The notes: a model not told the origin generated them from the sequence alone. A stretch of 64,000 nt of DNA from Micromonospora okii (GCF_020884795.1 NZ_BBZF01000012.1:550664-614663); one strand, 5' to 3'. Shown: positions 8,300 through 15,510, counted from the first letter of the stretch. Made by a program: numbers and translations.

Positions 8300-8599
8300 T
8301 CACAGCGCGCCAGGATGGCGCTCGCTCGGTCGCGCACGCGCGGGCCGTGGCCGGCGGGCCTGTGCTGCCTCGCCTGCTGTCTTCCGGGCGTGGCAGTAGG
8401 TACACAGCGCTTGCAGGTTGGCTAGGTCGTGGTCGTCCCCACGTTTGACGTGGTCGACCTCGCCCGCCGGGGCACCACAGCGCGCCCCCGTGCTGAACAC
8501 CGCCCGGCATCGGTAGCCGTCCCGACGCAGCACCCGCACCCGGCGCAGGGCCCAGTCGTGCGGAAGCCGGGCCCTACGATCGGAACCCTCCCACGTCAC
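8300..8599 (-). CDS. HNH endonuclease
   Basis: A 99-residue HNH nuclease using GTG at 8599 (MTWEGSDRRARLP), which matches the usual start of phage HNH proteins. The ATG at 8641 would add 14 atypical residues. Motifs are RDGYRCRAVFSTGARC (first Cys pair), EVDHVKRGDDHDLANLQALC (the DH catalytic pair) and TYCHARKTAGEAA. In HK97-like phages an HNH nuclease next to the terminase takes part in cutting at cos/pac sites. Here small genes separate it from terS. Confidence 0.85.
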   Translation of the reverse strand: MTWEGSDRRARLPHDWALRRVRVLRRDGYRCRAVFSTGARCGAPAGEVDHVKRGDDHDLANLQALCTYCHARKTAGEAAQARRPRPARARPSERHPGAL

Positions 8600-8853
8600 A
8601 GCTACGCCCCCAGGGTTTGAGAACGCCCCCGGGGCGCTCAACGCCGCATCCCGCGCCGTAGCCGCGGGTCAATGATCGCTAGCGAGCGGAGCGCACACCC
8701 GGGGGCGTGAGGGGAACCCGGGCGACGCACCCTCGCGGCCAGGTCCGCTAGGAGCGCACGTCGCCCAGGCGACGAAACCCGCGCACGTCTGCGCCCCGCG
8801 TCGAGCGCGGGCAGTGCCGTGTGCCAGAGCACAGAGGGCCAAAGGGGCGTACG

Positions 8854-8964
8854 TGGAACGGCCGAGAGTCGAACTCGGGTGCGCCGACGGTCCGCGTGCG
8901 GCTGTCGTCGGCGTCGAGACCTTCCCGTCCCGGGTGCATGCGGTCCCACCGCCGAGCCCGTCCC
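8854..8964 (-). tRNA. tRNA-like element with oversized variable region
   Basis: On the minus strand a seven-base acceptor arm (8964-8958 with 8861-8855, one G-T pair) encloses a perfect five-pair T arm around a TTCGACT loop (8880-8862). An eight-pair hairpin CGCCGACG/CGTCGGCG occupies the variable-arm position. The element is 111 bases, longer than a class II tRNA. I could not fit a convincing D or anticodon arm, and no CCA is encoded. It may be a degraded or intron-bearing phage tRNA, or a tRNA mimic. The rest of the 8600-9034 gap has no gene that I recognise. Confidence 0.35.
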
Positions 8965-9025
8965 ATAGGGCTCACGGGTCGTCGGCGGTGGGCATAGCGG
9001 GGTGAGGACGTGCTAGCGAGCCCTC

Positions 9026-9045
9026 ACGTACTGCCTATGCGCCAC
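9026..9045 (-). promoter_or_regulatory. Third, partial copy of the prophage promoter motif
   Basis: GTGGCGCATAGGC on the minus strand matches 12 of 13 bases of the -10 region of the two promoter units at 11586 and 13517. The -35 part is not conserved. It overlaps the end of the 9035 gene and points to the tRNA-like element. Confidence 0.3.
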
Positions 9046-9319
9046 GGGTGGGTGACGCGCGTCGAGCAGCCTGCCGGGCGCTGTCGCACGGCCGGCAACG
9101 GCGCTGCGCCCCGTCCGGGCGCGAGCGATCCGCGGCGAAGTCGAACAGGGGCCGCACCTCGCCGCAGTCGCCGCAGCGCTTCACAGCCTGCCGGCCGCGC
9201 CGGGCCCGCCGGGCGAGCTGGGCCCGCACGCGCGCGGCGAGGTCGGCCGGGTCGAGGCCGTGCGCCTCGGCGAGGTGCGCGGACAGGGTCGCTAGGTCGT
9301 CGGTCATGGTCAGTTGCAA
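9035..9319 (-). CDS. Phage zinc-ribbon protein
   Basis: A 94-residue protein: a helical N-terminus (DDLATLSAHLAEAHGLDP), a basic linker, then CGDCGEVRPLFDFAADRSRPDG and CRPCDSARQAARR. The CxxC, 'PxxDF', 'RPDG', CxxC order is that of small phage zinc ribbons related to the N-terminus of endonuclease VII-type proteins. A catalytic domain is absent, so it is probably a DNA- or RNA-binding accessory. The start may instead be the ATG at 9307, two bases after the lipoprotein stop. Confidence 0.65.
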   Translation of the reverse strand: MQLTMTDDLATLSAHLAEAHGLDPADLAARVRAQLARRARRGRQAVKRCGDCGEVRPLFDFAADRSRPDGAQRRCRPCDSARQAARRASPTRGA

Positions 9320-9612
9320 TCGTCGTCGTCGAGGTCGACGGGCACGATGACCGGCACGACCACGGGGACGCCGTCGCGGTACTCGGTCCGGTAGACGGAC
9401 GGCTTGCTGACCGGCGGGGCGGGGCGGGCCGGCGGGACAGCCGGACGGCCGGCGGGCCGAGGTGCGGGCGGGGCTGGGCGAGGCACGACCGGGCCGGCGC
9501 AGGCCGGCGCAGGGTCACCACACGCGACCAGCGCGGCGAGGCTGGACAGCGCGACAGCCGCCGCGAGCATGGCCGCGCCGAGGCGACGGAGAGCGGAGCG
9601 GGTGCGGGACAC
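9310..9612 (-). CDS. Prophage-encoded lipoprotein
   Basis: A 100-residue protein with a basic n-region (MSRTRSALRRLG), a hydrophobic core (AAMLAAAVALSSLAALV) and a lipobox LVAC with Cys at about 31. The mature part is a Pro/Ala/Arg repeat region and a short YRTEYRDGVPVVVPVIVP tail ending in acidic residues. AAGGAGA precedes GTG 9612. Lipoproteins made by prophages often act in superinfection exclusion. That role is inference, as nothing specific is recognisable. Confidence 0.7.
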   Translation of the reverse strand: MSRTRSALRRLGAAMLAAAVALSSLAALVACGDPAPACAGPVVPRPAPPAPRPAGRPAVPPARPAPPVSKPSVYRTEYRDGVPVVVPVIVPVDLDDDDCN

Positions 9613-9637
9613 AGAATCTCCTTAGTGATGGAAACGG

Positions 9638-9672
9638 GAAAGGCCCGCCCGGCGCGAGGCGGGGCGGGCCTT
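9638..9672. terminator. Intrinsic terminator
   Basis: AAAGGCCCGCCC, loop, GGGGCGGGCCTTT forms a strong stem. It follows the stop of the 66-residue membrane protein gene (9685) on the minus strand and precedes the lipoprotein gene. Confidence 0.8.
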
Positions 9673-9684
9673 TCGAGGAGGCGG

Positions 9685-9885
9685 TTAGTCGGACGCGGAC
9701 GATGAGCCCCGCATGAGCGCGGCGATGACCGTCAACAGGCCGACGACCAGGATCGACGGCCCGTAGCCGATGGTGGGCAGGTCGGGCACCCACTCGGCCC
9801 GGATCACGCCGACCGTGACCATGAATGCCCAGGCGGTCAGCATCAGGTACGCGAACAGGGCCAGAACCGCGGCGATGAGCTTCAC
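9685..9885 (-). CDS. Small two-TM membrane protein
   Basis: A 66-residue protein starting GTG 9885, overlapping the previous gene by GTGA. Two hydrophobic helices are evident: LIAAVLALFAYLMLTAWAFM and GPSILVVGLLTVIAALM, separated by a short loop with RAEWVPDL. It is the last gene before a terminator. Small prophage membrane proteins may be holins, exclusion factors or sensors; here only the topology is supported. Confidence 0.7.
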   Translation of the reverse strand: MKLIAAVLALFAYLMLTAWAFMVTVGVIRAEWVPDLPTIGYGPSILVVGLLTVIAALMRGSSSASD

Positions 9886-10415
9886 GGGGCCTTCCCTTCG
9901 AGCTTGTCGGCGAACGCGTCCCACCACCGGGCCGTGATGTAGTGGTGAGCGGTGCGTGACTCCTCGGCGACCTCCCGCGCGGCACGGACGGCGTCCGGCG
10001 CGGGGGCCGGCGAGGCGTCGTCGAGCGGGGCGAGGTACTTCGGGTCGACGTAGCGATGAGCGTGGGCGATGTGCCCCGCCGAACCGTCGAGGGGCTTCAC
10101 GAACACGTCGCCGTCGTCGTCCGGCGTCGCCCGGGTCAACCGAACGCGGGTCGCGCCCTCCTCGGTCAGCACGGTCCGGCCCCCGTCGGCGTACCGCGAA
10201 TCCGGCAGCAACCGATACTCGCGGCCCTCGACCAACTCGACCGCGGCCGGCGCGGTCGCCGGGGTGTCGCCCAGCAGCCGCGAGAGGTGGTCGCGCAGCT
10301 CGCGCACGTCGCTTCGCCGCAACCAGCGCCACTCGCCGTCGACCTCGAAACGGGCCTCGCCGTCGCGGTCGAGCGTGTCGGACACCTGAACGCCGTTGAA
10401 GTCACTGACCGTCAT
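9882..10415 (-). CDS. Beta-module accessory protein (177 aa)
   Basis: ATG 10415 overlaps the previous stop (ATGA). The N-terminal part (about 1-50) is a strand pair followed by the helix RRSDVRELRDHLSRLLG. Residues 62-131 form the shared beta module with YRLLPDS, GATRVRLTRATPDDDGDVFVK and YVDPKYLAPLDDA. A helical tail (WWDAFADKLEG) follows. The same module occurs in the 274- and 597-residue proteins upstream. I do not recognise a named family; an SH3-like barrel is my guess from the strand pattern. Confidence 0.75.
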   Translation of the reverse strand: MTVSDFNGVQVSDTLDRDGEARFEVDGEWRWLRRSDVRELRDHLSRLLGDTPATAPAAVELVEGREYRLLPDSRYADGGRTVLTEEGATRVRLTRATPDDDGDVFVKPLDGSAGHIAHAHRYVDPKYLAPLDDASPAPAPDAVRAAREVAEESRTAHHYITARWWDAFADKLEGKAP

Positions 10416-10726
10416 CAGAACAGCCCTCCCGTCAAGAAATGCACAGACAGCCAGCACATGAAGGCCAGCAACACGAACCGCCGCGCCCGCGCCCACCCGG
10501 ACGGAGCACGCATACCGCCGGGGTGCGTCGCCGTGCCGAACCACGCCCAGACGTGCTCGGAAAGCGTGTCGCCGGCCCGGCTGTTGAACAGCGCCATGCC
10601 CTCGACCGCGGCGAAGTACAGGAACCACACGACCCAGGCGGCCCACCACACGCCCAGGCCCAGGGACAGGCCCCCGGCGGCCCCGAGGAGGGCACCGCCG
10701 AGGGCGTAGGGGAGCGCGCGCTTCAC
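10415..10726 (-). CDS. Membrane protein, accessory operon
   Basis: A 103-residue protein with ATG 10726, overlapping the neighbouring stop by four bases. Hydrophobic segments are ALGGALLGAAGGLSLGLGVWW, VVWFLYFAAVEGMAL and, near the end, FVLLAFMCWLSVHFLTGGLF, giving three likely membrane spans around a polar middle (GDTLSEHVWAWF). Translational coupling on both sides ties it to the two beta-module proteins, so it may anchor or partner them at the membrane. No family is recognised. Confidence 0.65.
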   Translation of the reverse strand: MKRALPYALGGALLGAAGGLSLGLGVWWAAWVVWFLYFAAVEGMALFNSRAGDTLSEHVWAWFGTATHPGGMRAPSGWARARRFVLLAFMCWLSVHFLTGGLF

Positions 10727-11547
10727 GGCCGGTCACCAATCAGGAACTCGGCCAGCGCCCGCACCTCGAACGACTCGACCTCCTTGTCCGCCAGCAGGGC
10801 GGCGGCCTTCTCCCACGCGGCGACCCGCGCCGGGTCGAGCTGCGGGGCGACGTCGGTCAGCCTCGACGACAGCGCCTCGACGGCGTCGGGCGTGGCGGGC
10901 GTCGCCGGGGCGTCGTCGAGCGGGGCGAGGCCGGACGGGTGAACGCAGTTGCGCGTGCCCACGTACCTACCGTTGAGGCGCTTCACCCACACGTCGCCGT
11001 CGCTGTCCGGTCGCGCGTTGACCACCTCGACGCGGGTCACACCGTGACGCACCATGACCGACGGCGTCCCGCCCGCCAGCGTCGCCGACGGCAGGAGTCG
11101 GTACACACGGCCCGCCTCGACGGTCGTGAGCGGGGCCGGCGCGTCCCGCTCGGCCGGGTCGTGCGGCTTCAGCGCCGCGCGCAGCGTGGTCACGTTCGCC
11201 GGGGTCAGCGTCATGGTCTGTTCGCGGTCAGTCTCGGCGTTGATCGTGACCGACAGCGGCGCGCCCCCCGTCGACCGCGTGTAAACGGTCAGGCTGTCGC
11301 CGGTGGCGTCTTCGATGTCGGCGACCACGGACGGCCGGCGGTCACCCGTCCGGGCCGGACGCGGCGGCGTGAGCGCGTCGCGCAAGTCGGCCGCGGCGGC
11401 GTCGGTCAGGTACACGGCGACCGTCTCACGGGTCCGCGAGTCGTCGGCGACCACGCCGAACGTCGCGCCGTCGCTCCGTCGAGCGGTAAGGCGCTCGACC
11501 ATGATCCGGTCGCCGTCGCGGTCCGTGTGACTGAATACCTCGGGCAT
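10723..11547 (-). CDS. Beta-module accessory protein (274 aa)
   Basis: ATG 11547 follows a strong AGGAGG site and a dedicated promoter. Two copies of the 'strands plus helix' unit (about 5-60 ending in AAAADLRDALTPP, and 70-130 ending in TPANVTTLRAALKP) precede one beta module (140-215; VYRLLPSA, GVTRVEVVNARPDSDGDVWVK, GLAPLDDAP). A helical tail (220-274) follows. The tail resembles that of the 177-residue paralogue (PDAV...). It is the first gene of the operon that ends at the 9638 terminator. Confidence 0.75.
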   Translation of the reverse strand: MPEVFSHTDRDGDRIMVERLTARRSDGATFGVVADDSRTRETVAVYLTDAAAADLRDALTPPRPARTGDRRPSVVADIEDATGDSLTVYTRSTGGAPLSVTINAETDREQTMTLTPANVTTLRAALKPHDPAERDAPAPLTTVEAGRVYRLLPSATLAGGTPSVMVRHGVTRVEVVNARPDSDGDVWVKRLNGRYVGTRNCVHPSGLAPLDDAPATPATPDAVEALSSRLTDVAPQLDPARVAAWEKAAALLADKEVESFEVRALAEFLIGDRP

Positions 11548-11569
11548 GTAGGGCCTCCTCGGGACCTGT

Positions 11570-11614
11570 GTGGTCGGACACCACGCCTATGCGCCAGCGC
11601 GGGCCGGCTGTTCA
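11570..11614 (-). promoter_or_regulatory. Promoter unit A with inverted repeat
   Basis: Minus-strand -35 TGAACA (11614-11609), 17-base spacer ending CTGGCG, -10 CATAGG (11591-11586), then GTGGT-5-ACCAC (11584-11570) at the expected start site. Almost the same arrangement precedes the 597-residue gene. Confidence 0.6.
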
Positions 11615-11640
11615 CCCCAGGGCCCCTGTTTTTGAGCATG

Positions 11641-11676
11641 AAAAAGGCCCGCCCCCGAGGAGGGGACGGGCCTTTT
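11641..11676. terminator. Intrinsic terminator
   Basis: AAAAAGGCCCG and CGGGCCTTTT arms enclose a GC-rich loop region. It directly follows the stop of the 597-residue gene on the minus strand and insulates it from the next transcription unit. Confidence 0.85.
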
Positions 11677-11685
11677 CAGGGGGTG

Positions 11686-13479
11686 TTACGGGCGGCGGAT
11701 GACCCCGGTCGACAGGTACCACCCGCCGGCCAGGCTGAACCGCTCGCCGCGGCCGGAGACGAACTCCGCCCGGATGTTGTCCGAACGGTCGCCGATGCTG
11801 GTCACGCGGACCCGGTCGCCCGCGTAGAGCGAGGCGCAGTGCGGGAAGTCCTCCGTGATGATCGCCTCATCGCCGACGGCCCACGCGGCGGGGGCGGCCT
11901 CCCGGCGGAGTACCACCGCGTAGACCATGCCCGTGTGCCTACCGTCGACCGACGTGGCCCAGTACGCGTGCCGCGCGCTCCCGTCGCGCCGGCCCTTGTC
12001 GATGACCAGGCGCACACGCTCGCCGACCCGGAAGCGGAACCGACCGAACGCGTCGGCGTCGGTGACCACCGCGACGTCGCCGACGGCCCACGGGCGCGAC
12101 TCCTCGCCCGGCGCGGCCTCGGGGTCGCCGAGGAACGCGCGGCCGACGTACTGCGTGCGGTAGGTCCCGCGGCCGAACGCGGTCCCCGCGCCGTCGACGT
12201 TGCACACCCGGTAATCGCCGTCGGGGTCCGGGCCCGCCTCGACCCGGACGCGGGTCACGTCCGACAGGAAGTAGACCTCGTGACCGTGCGACGTCTTCGC
12301 GCGCGGCTTCAGCGCGACGATGTCGCCGGGCTTCAGCGCGGTCGGCGCGACGGGCTCGACCGTCTCCGGGTCGCCGAGGAACGCCCGGCCGACGTACTGC
12401 GTGCCGAACGCCGCGCGCTTGCCGCCGCCGTCGACGCCCGAGCCGTCGACGCTGCGCACGACGAAATCACTGTCGGAAATCGCGCGCACGACCCGTACGC
12501 GGGTCACGTCGGGCCGGAAGTACACGTTCCCGCCGGTCGACGTCTTCGCGCGCGGCTTCAGCGCGACGATGTCGCCCGGCGTCAGCGGGGCCAGCGCGGG
12601 GGCGGGCGAGTCGGTCCGGCGCAGCCTGTCCAGGCGGCTCGCGCACGTCGCGCCGTCGGACAGCCGGCGCACGCCGGCCAGCGTGGAACCGACCGTGTAC
12701 ACCTCGACAACGTCGCCCGCGCGGAACTGCCGGTAGTTGGCCTTGAAATCCTCGGTCACCACGGCACGGTCACCACGCGTCAGCGGGGCCGGCGACGCCT
12801 CGGCGTCCGCCGGGAGCGGGGCGAGGTACTTCGGCAGGATCAGGTACCGACGCTCGGCGCGTCCGACCCCCTCCCCGTCGAGCGGGACCGCCCGGACGGC
12901 CCCCGAATTGGGGTACGGGGTCAGGTCGACGACCTTGACCCTCGTCACGCCGTCCCGGGCGGCCTGCGACCCGATGCCCGGCGCGGTCTCGGCGTTCGGC
13001 AGCAGCCGGTAGACGCCACCCTCGACGATGCGAGGGGCGGGCGCGGTCTCGGTCTTGACCTCGGCCGGCTTCCGTGCCTCGGCGGCCTCAACGACCGCGA
13101 GCGGGACCACGCAGCCCCGGTACACGTAGTGAGTGCCGCCCGCCCGGGGGCCCTCGGTGAACGTGATCCGGTAAGCGCCGTCGCCATCCGGCGCGGCCTC
13201 GACCGTGCCGCGGGTCGCGTCGCGCGCCGGCCACGTCCCGGCCTTGAAACCGACGGGCTCGCCGACCTCGGCCGTCCAGCCGTCGAGGCCGTACCGCTTC
13301 ACCAGGAACGCGCCCAGGCGGGCGGCCTCCTCGGCGGACAGGTGGCCGATGTTGCGCCGACCCGACCGGGTCAGCTCGACGAACGTCCCGCCGTCGACCC
13401 ACGCGGACGGCGCGACGGACAGCCGGCCGACGGTCTCGCCTTCACCGTCGGTGGTCGGAAGGTTGATGTACTCGCTCAC
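11686..13479 (-). CDS. Multi-repeat beta-module protein (597 aa)
   Basis: I chose GTG 13479, placed right after AGGAGGCAGC; the ATG at 13512 lies in the promoter. Residues 1-70 are one 'strands plus helix' unit (LSAEEAARLGAFLVKR). Beta modules follow at roughly 73-127, 152-222, 232-290, 297-371, 380-453, 462-524 and 532-596. Modules four and five are close copies (GDIVALKPRAKTS, DVTRVRV, TQYVGRAFLGDPE). Linkers are Ala/Pro-rich. No enzyme motif, signal peptide or membrane span is seen. The sequence suggests a string of SH3-like barrels; the ligand is unknown. Confidence 0.75.
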   Translation of the reverse strand: MSEYINLPTTDGEGETVGRLSVAPSAWVDGGTFVELTRSGRRNIGHLSAEEAARLGAFLVKRYGLDGWTAEVGEPVGFKAGTWPARDATRGTVEAAPDGDGAYRITFTEGPRAGGTHYVYRGCVVPLAVVEAAEARKPAEVKTETAPAPRIVEGGVYRLLPNAETAPGIGSQAARDGVTRVKVVDLTPYPNSGAVRAVPLDGEGVGRAERRYLILPKYLAPLPADAEASPAPLTRGDRAVVTEDFKANYRQFRAGDVVEVYTVGSTLAGVRRLSDGATCASRLDRLRRTDSPAPALAPLTPGDIVALKPRAKTSTGGNVYFRPDVTRVRVVRAISDSDFVVRSVDGSGVDGGGKRAAFGTQYVGRAFLGDPETVEPVAPTALKPGDIVALKPRAKTSHGHEVYFLSDVTRVRVEAGPDPDGDYRVCNVDGAGTAFGRGTYRTQYVGRAFLGDPEAAPGEESRPWAVGDVAVVTDADAFGRFRFRVGERVRLVIDKGRRDGSARHAYWATSVDGRHTGMVYAVVLRREAAPAAWAVGDEAIITEDFPHCASLYAGDRVRVTSIGDRSDNIRAEFVSGRGERFSLAGGWYLSTGVIRRP

Positions 13480-13491
13480 GCTGCCTCCTAA

Positions 13492-13545
13492 GGCGCTGTG
13501 TTGCTCGGACACAGCGCCTATGCGCCAGGGCTGCGAGATTGTTCA
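13492..13545 (-). promoter_or_regulatory. Promoter unit B with inverted repeat
   Basis: Minus-strand -35 TGAACA (13545-13540), 17-base spacer, -10 CATAGG (13522-13517), overlapped by a perfect ten-pair repeat GGCGCTGTGT/ACACAGCGCC (13492-13518, seven-base loop). The -35, the -10 with its adjacent CTGGCG, and the sequence GTGTCCGA are shared with unit A, pointing to common control. Confidence 0.6.
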
Positions 13546-13627
13546 CCCGGCCCCACACTCTTTTCCGGGGCCCGGACAGAGACCCGCCCCGGGGGCCCCG
13601 GGGGAGGGGGCCGCACCGGGGCGGGGG

Positions 13628-13876
13628 TCAGGGGCGCGGGGCGCGGACCCAGGAAAGAAAGCGGTTGACCATGTCGGCCGGCGGGGTCGCGGGGGTCAGC
13701 TTGGTTAGCTGGTCCTCGGCCTCGGTCATCAGGGCGGCGAGGTAGACCGCGAGACCCACCCGGTTACCGCGGTACTCGGCGAGCAACGCCACCCGCGCGG
13801 CCCCACACGGCCACGGGGCCGCACAGCGCCGGCAGAGCCACAGGGGGCGCACCGGGCTATGTTCCGGGGCGGTCAC
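13628..13876 (-). CDS. Small Cys-containing actinomycete protein
   Basis: An 82-residue protein of a family common beside XRE/DUF397 regulators in actinomycetes. It has RPLWLCRRCAAPWPCGAARVALL, then AEYRGNRVGLAVYLAALMTEAEDQL and a C-terminal FLSWVR. Three or four cysteines in the first third could bind a metal. Genome annotations sometimes mislabel these as flavin reductase. It overlaps the end of the 90-residue gene and is convergent to nothing; a GC-rich stretch with the B promoter follows. Confidence 0.75.
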   Translation of the reverse strand: MTAPEHSPVRPLWLCRRCAAPWPCGAARVALLAEYRGNRVGLAVYLAALMTEAEDQLTKLTPATPPADMVNRFLSWVRAPRP

Positions 13877-14145
13877 CGCGCGGCCACCCGGGCGCGGGCG
13901 GGCGCGGGAGTCGCGCGCAGATATACCAGCCCCGCCCGCCTCACGAACAGCTCTCGCCGCGAGACCGCCTCGCCGCGGGCGTCAAGCTGGTAAACCTCGA
14001 TCCACGTCCAGCCGTAATAGGTGTGCCGGTCGGTCAGCTCGCGGATCACCCGCACGATGATCGGGCGTACGAATTGCACACTCGCGGCGCGGGTCAGATG
14101 CAGCACGTCGCCGGCCTTGATCGGGCGCAGCGTGGGCGCGGTCAC
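13873..14145 (-). CDS. Conserved 90-aa protein of XRE/DUF397 loci
   Basis: GTG 14145 is used, overlapping the preceding stop (GTGA); longer upstream frames are low-complexity. The sequence AGDVLHLTRAASVQFVRPIIVRVIREL, YYGWTWIEVYQLDARGEAV and RRELFVRRAGLVYL is a single small beta domain. I recognise it as a recurring companion of actinomycete XRE/DUF397 clusters, but its function is not known to me. It forms a coupled set with the 63- and 82-residue genes. Confidence 0.75.
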   Translation of the reverse strand: MTAPTLRPIKAGDVLHLTRAASVQFVRPIIVRVIRELTDRHTYYGWTWIEVYQLDARGEAVSRRELFVRRAGLVYLRATPAPARARVAAR

Positions 14146-14333
14146 CAGCGGCCCCCGTTGGCGCGCCATTCCTGCGCCGGGGTCGGCCGCGCGCCATCCT
14201 GCCACCACAGAATCGCCGTCGCGTCGTTCCCGTGCCCCGGGGTCGTGCGCGGGGGCGGGACGTTGCTCGCTGGGGCCGGGGCGGGGCGGTCCCGCCGGTT
14301 GCCGGCCCGGTGTCGACCGCCTCGCCCGCCCAT
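14142..14333 (-). CDS. Small basic protein, first of three-gene set
   Basis: A 63-residue protein with AGGAGG six bases before ATG 14333. It is Arg/Gly/Pro-rich at the start and ends GNDATAILWWQDGARPTPAQEWRANGGRW, a pattern I associate with short proteins preceding the 90-residue family. Its stop overlaps the next start. It diverges from the XRE gene, and the 215-base region between them holds both promoters. Confidence 0.6.
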   Translation of the reverse strand: MGGRGGRHRAGNRRDRPAPAPASNVPPPRTTPGHGNDATAILWWQDGARPTPAQEWRANGGRW

Positions 14334-14548
14334 AGCACGCCTCCTGTCCGGTGGGGATGGTGGAAGGGGGCCGCCCGCTCGGGTGTGGTGCCGTGGAAGG
14401 ACGGGCGGCCCCCGACAACCCCGGGCCCGATCCTGGTAACCCCCGGCCCGGGGCGTCATGGACCTACCCTGGCGGATAGTGACGGGACGCTAACACCGCG
14501 CTAAAGTGGGTCCGCCGGACGTCCAAAGAGTCCCCAGGGGAGGGCCGT

Positions 14549-15316
14549 GTGAACCACGGACTTATTGCCGCAATGGCCGAGGCCGGCGAGACCGCCGACA
14601 GTCTCGCTGGTCAGGTGGGTGTGGACCCGAAAACCGCTCAGCGGTGGGTCAGTCGCGGACGGGTGCCGCGGCCCCGGTACCGCTCGCAGCTCGCAGCGAT
14701 CCTCGGGCGGGACGTAAAGGACCTCTGGCCGGACGTAATCCAGCGTCGCGAACCGGCGTGGTTCCGGCCGTGGGTCGATATCGAGCGCGAGGCGCTGTCG
14801 CTGCGCGCGTTCCACCTCGCGTGGATACCGGGGCTGTTTCAGACAGAGACGTACGCGCGGGCGACGTTCGCCGGCCAGGATCTACCGCCCGCCGAGGTCG
14901 ACGACCTCGTCTCGGCCCGCCTCGCCCGGCAAGCGATCCTGACGCGGGAGCGGCCCCCGTCCGTGGTCGCCGTGATCGACGAACAGGCGATCCGGCGACC
15001 CGCCGCCGGGCCCCGGGGCGTCATGGCGGCCCAGCTCGCGCACCTCGCCGCGTGCGCGGACCTGCCGACTGTCCAAATTCACATTGTGCCCGCGGACGTA
15101 CCGACGTACCCGGGCCTTGACGGACCGTTCACGCTCGCCGCACTCGCCGACGGCGGACGGGCGGCGCATGTCGACAGTCAGGCGCACGCGGTCATCGTTG
15201 ACCAGCCGGCCGAGGTCGCTACGCTAGAACGGCGTTGGGAGCGCATCCGTGGCGAGGCGCTGCCACGGGGGCAGTCCCTAGACCTACTCACGAAAGCGGC
15301 AGAGACATGGACCTGA
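14549..15316 (+). CDS. XRE-type regulator with DUF5753 domain
   Basis: A 255-residue protein, GTG start after GGGGAGGG. The N-terminal HTH (about 5-60) contains SLAGQVGVDPKTAQRWVSRGRVPRP. The rest is the DUF5753 ligand-binding-like domain with IPGLFQTETYARATFAG, RLARQAILTR, VVAVIDEQAIRRP, LPTVQIHIVPADV and YPGLDGPFTLA. Such proteins pair with DUF397 partners in WhiJ/AbaA-type developmental control in Streptomyces. Here the pair sits inside a prophage beside the integrase, in the place of a lysogeny regulator; that role is inference. Confidence 0.9.
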   Translation: MNHGLIAAMAEAGETADSLAGQVGVDPKTAQRWVSRGRVPRPRYRSQLAAILGRDVKDLWPDVIQRREPAWFRPWVDIEREALSLRAFHLAWIPGLFQTETYARATFAGQDLPPAEVDDLVSARLARQAILTRERPPSVVAVIDEQAIRRPAAGPRGVMAAQLAHLAACADLPTVQIHIVPADVPTYPGLDGPFTLAALADGGRAAHVDSQAHAVIVDQPAEVATLERRWERIRGEALPRGQSLDLLTKAAETWT

Positions 15317-15498
15317 CCCGGGCGCGGTGGCGCAAGAGCACGTACAGCGGCGGCAACGGCGGTGACTGCGTCGAGGTCGCCGACAACCTTCCCGGCGTGG
15401 TCGCCGTGCGGGACTCGAAGGACCCGAGCGGGCCGGCGCTGGCTTTCAGCCCGGCCGCGTGGGCGGGGTTCGTGGGCATGGCGCGTACGTCGCGCTAA
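15307..15498 (+). CDS. DUF397 protein, partner of the XRE regulator
   Basis: A 63-residue protein overlapping the regulator by 10 bases. It has the full DUF397 pattern: ARWRKSTYSGGNGGDCVEVAD, VVAVRDSKDPSGPALAFSPAAWAGFV. DUF397 proteins are thought to bind and neutralise their cognate XRE/DUF5753 regulator, working much like an antitoxin/anti-regulator. Translational coupling implies fixed stoichiometry. A strong terminator follows 13 bases downstream. Confidence 0.92.
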   Translation: MDLTRARWRKSTYSGGNGGDCVEVADNLPGVVAVRDSKDPSGPALAFSPAAWAGFVGMARTSR

Positions 15499-15510
15499 CC
15501 GGCGCAACGG

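Noticed and set aside
10939-13491. Plus-strand 850-codon open frame
   Set aside because: It lies antisense to the beta-module genes, is extremely Arg/Val/Gly/Asp-rich with no family pattern, and lacks a ribosome site. Long antisense frames are expected at this GC content.
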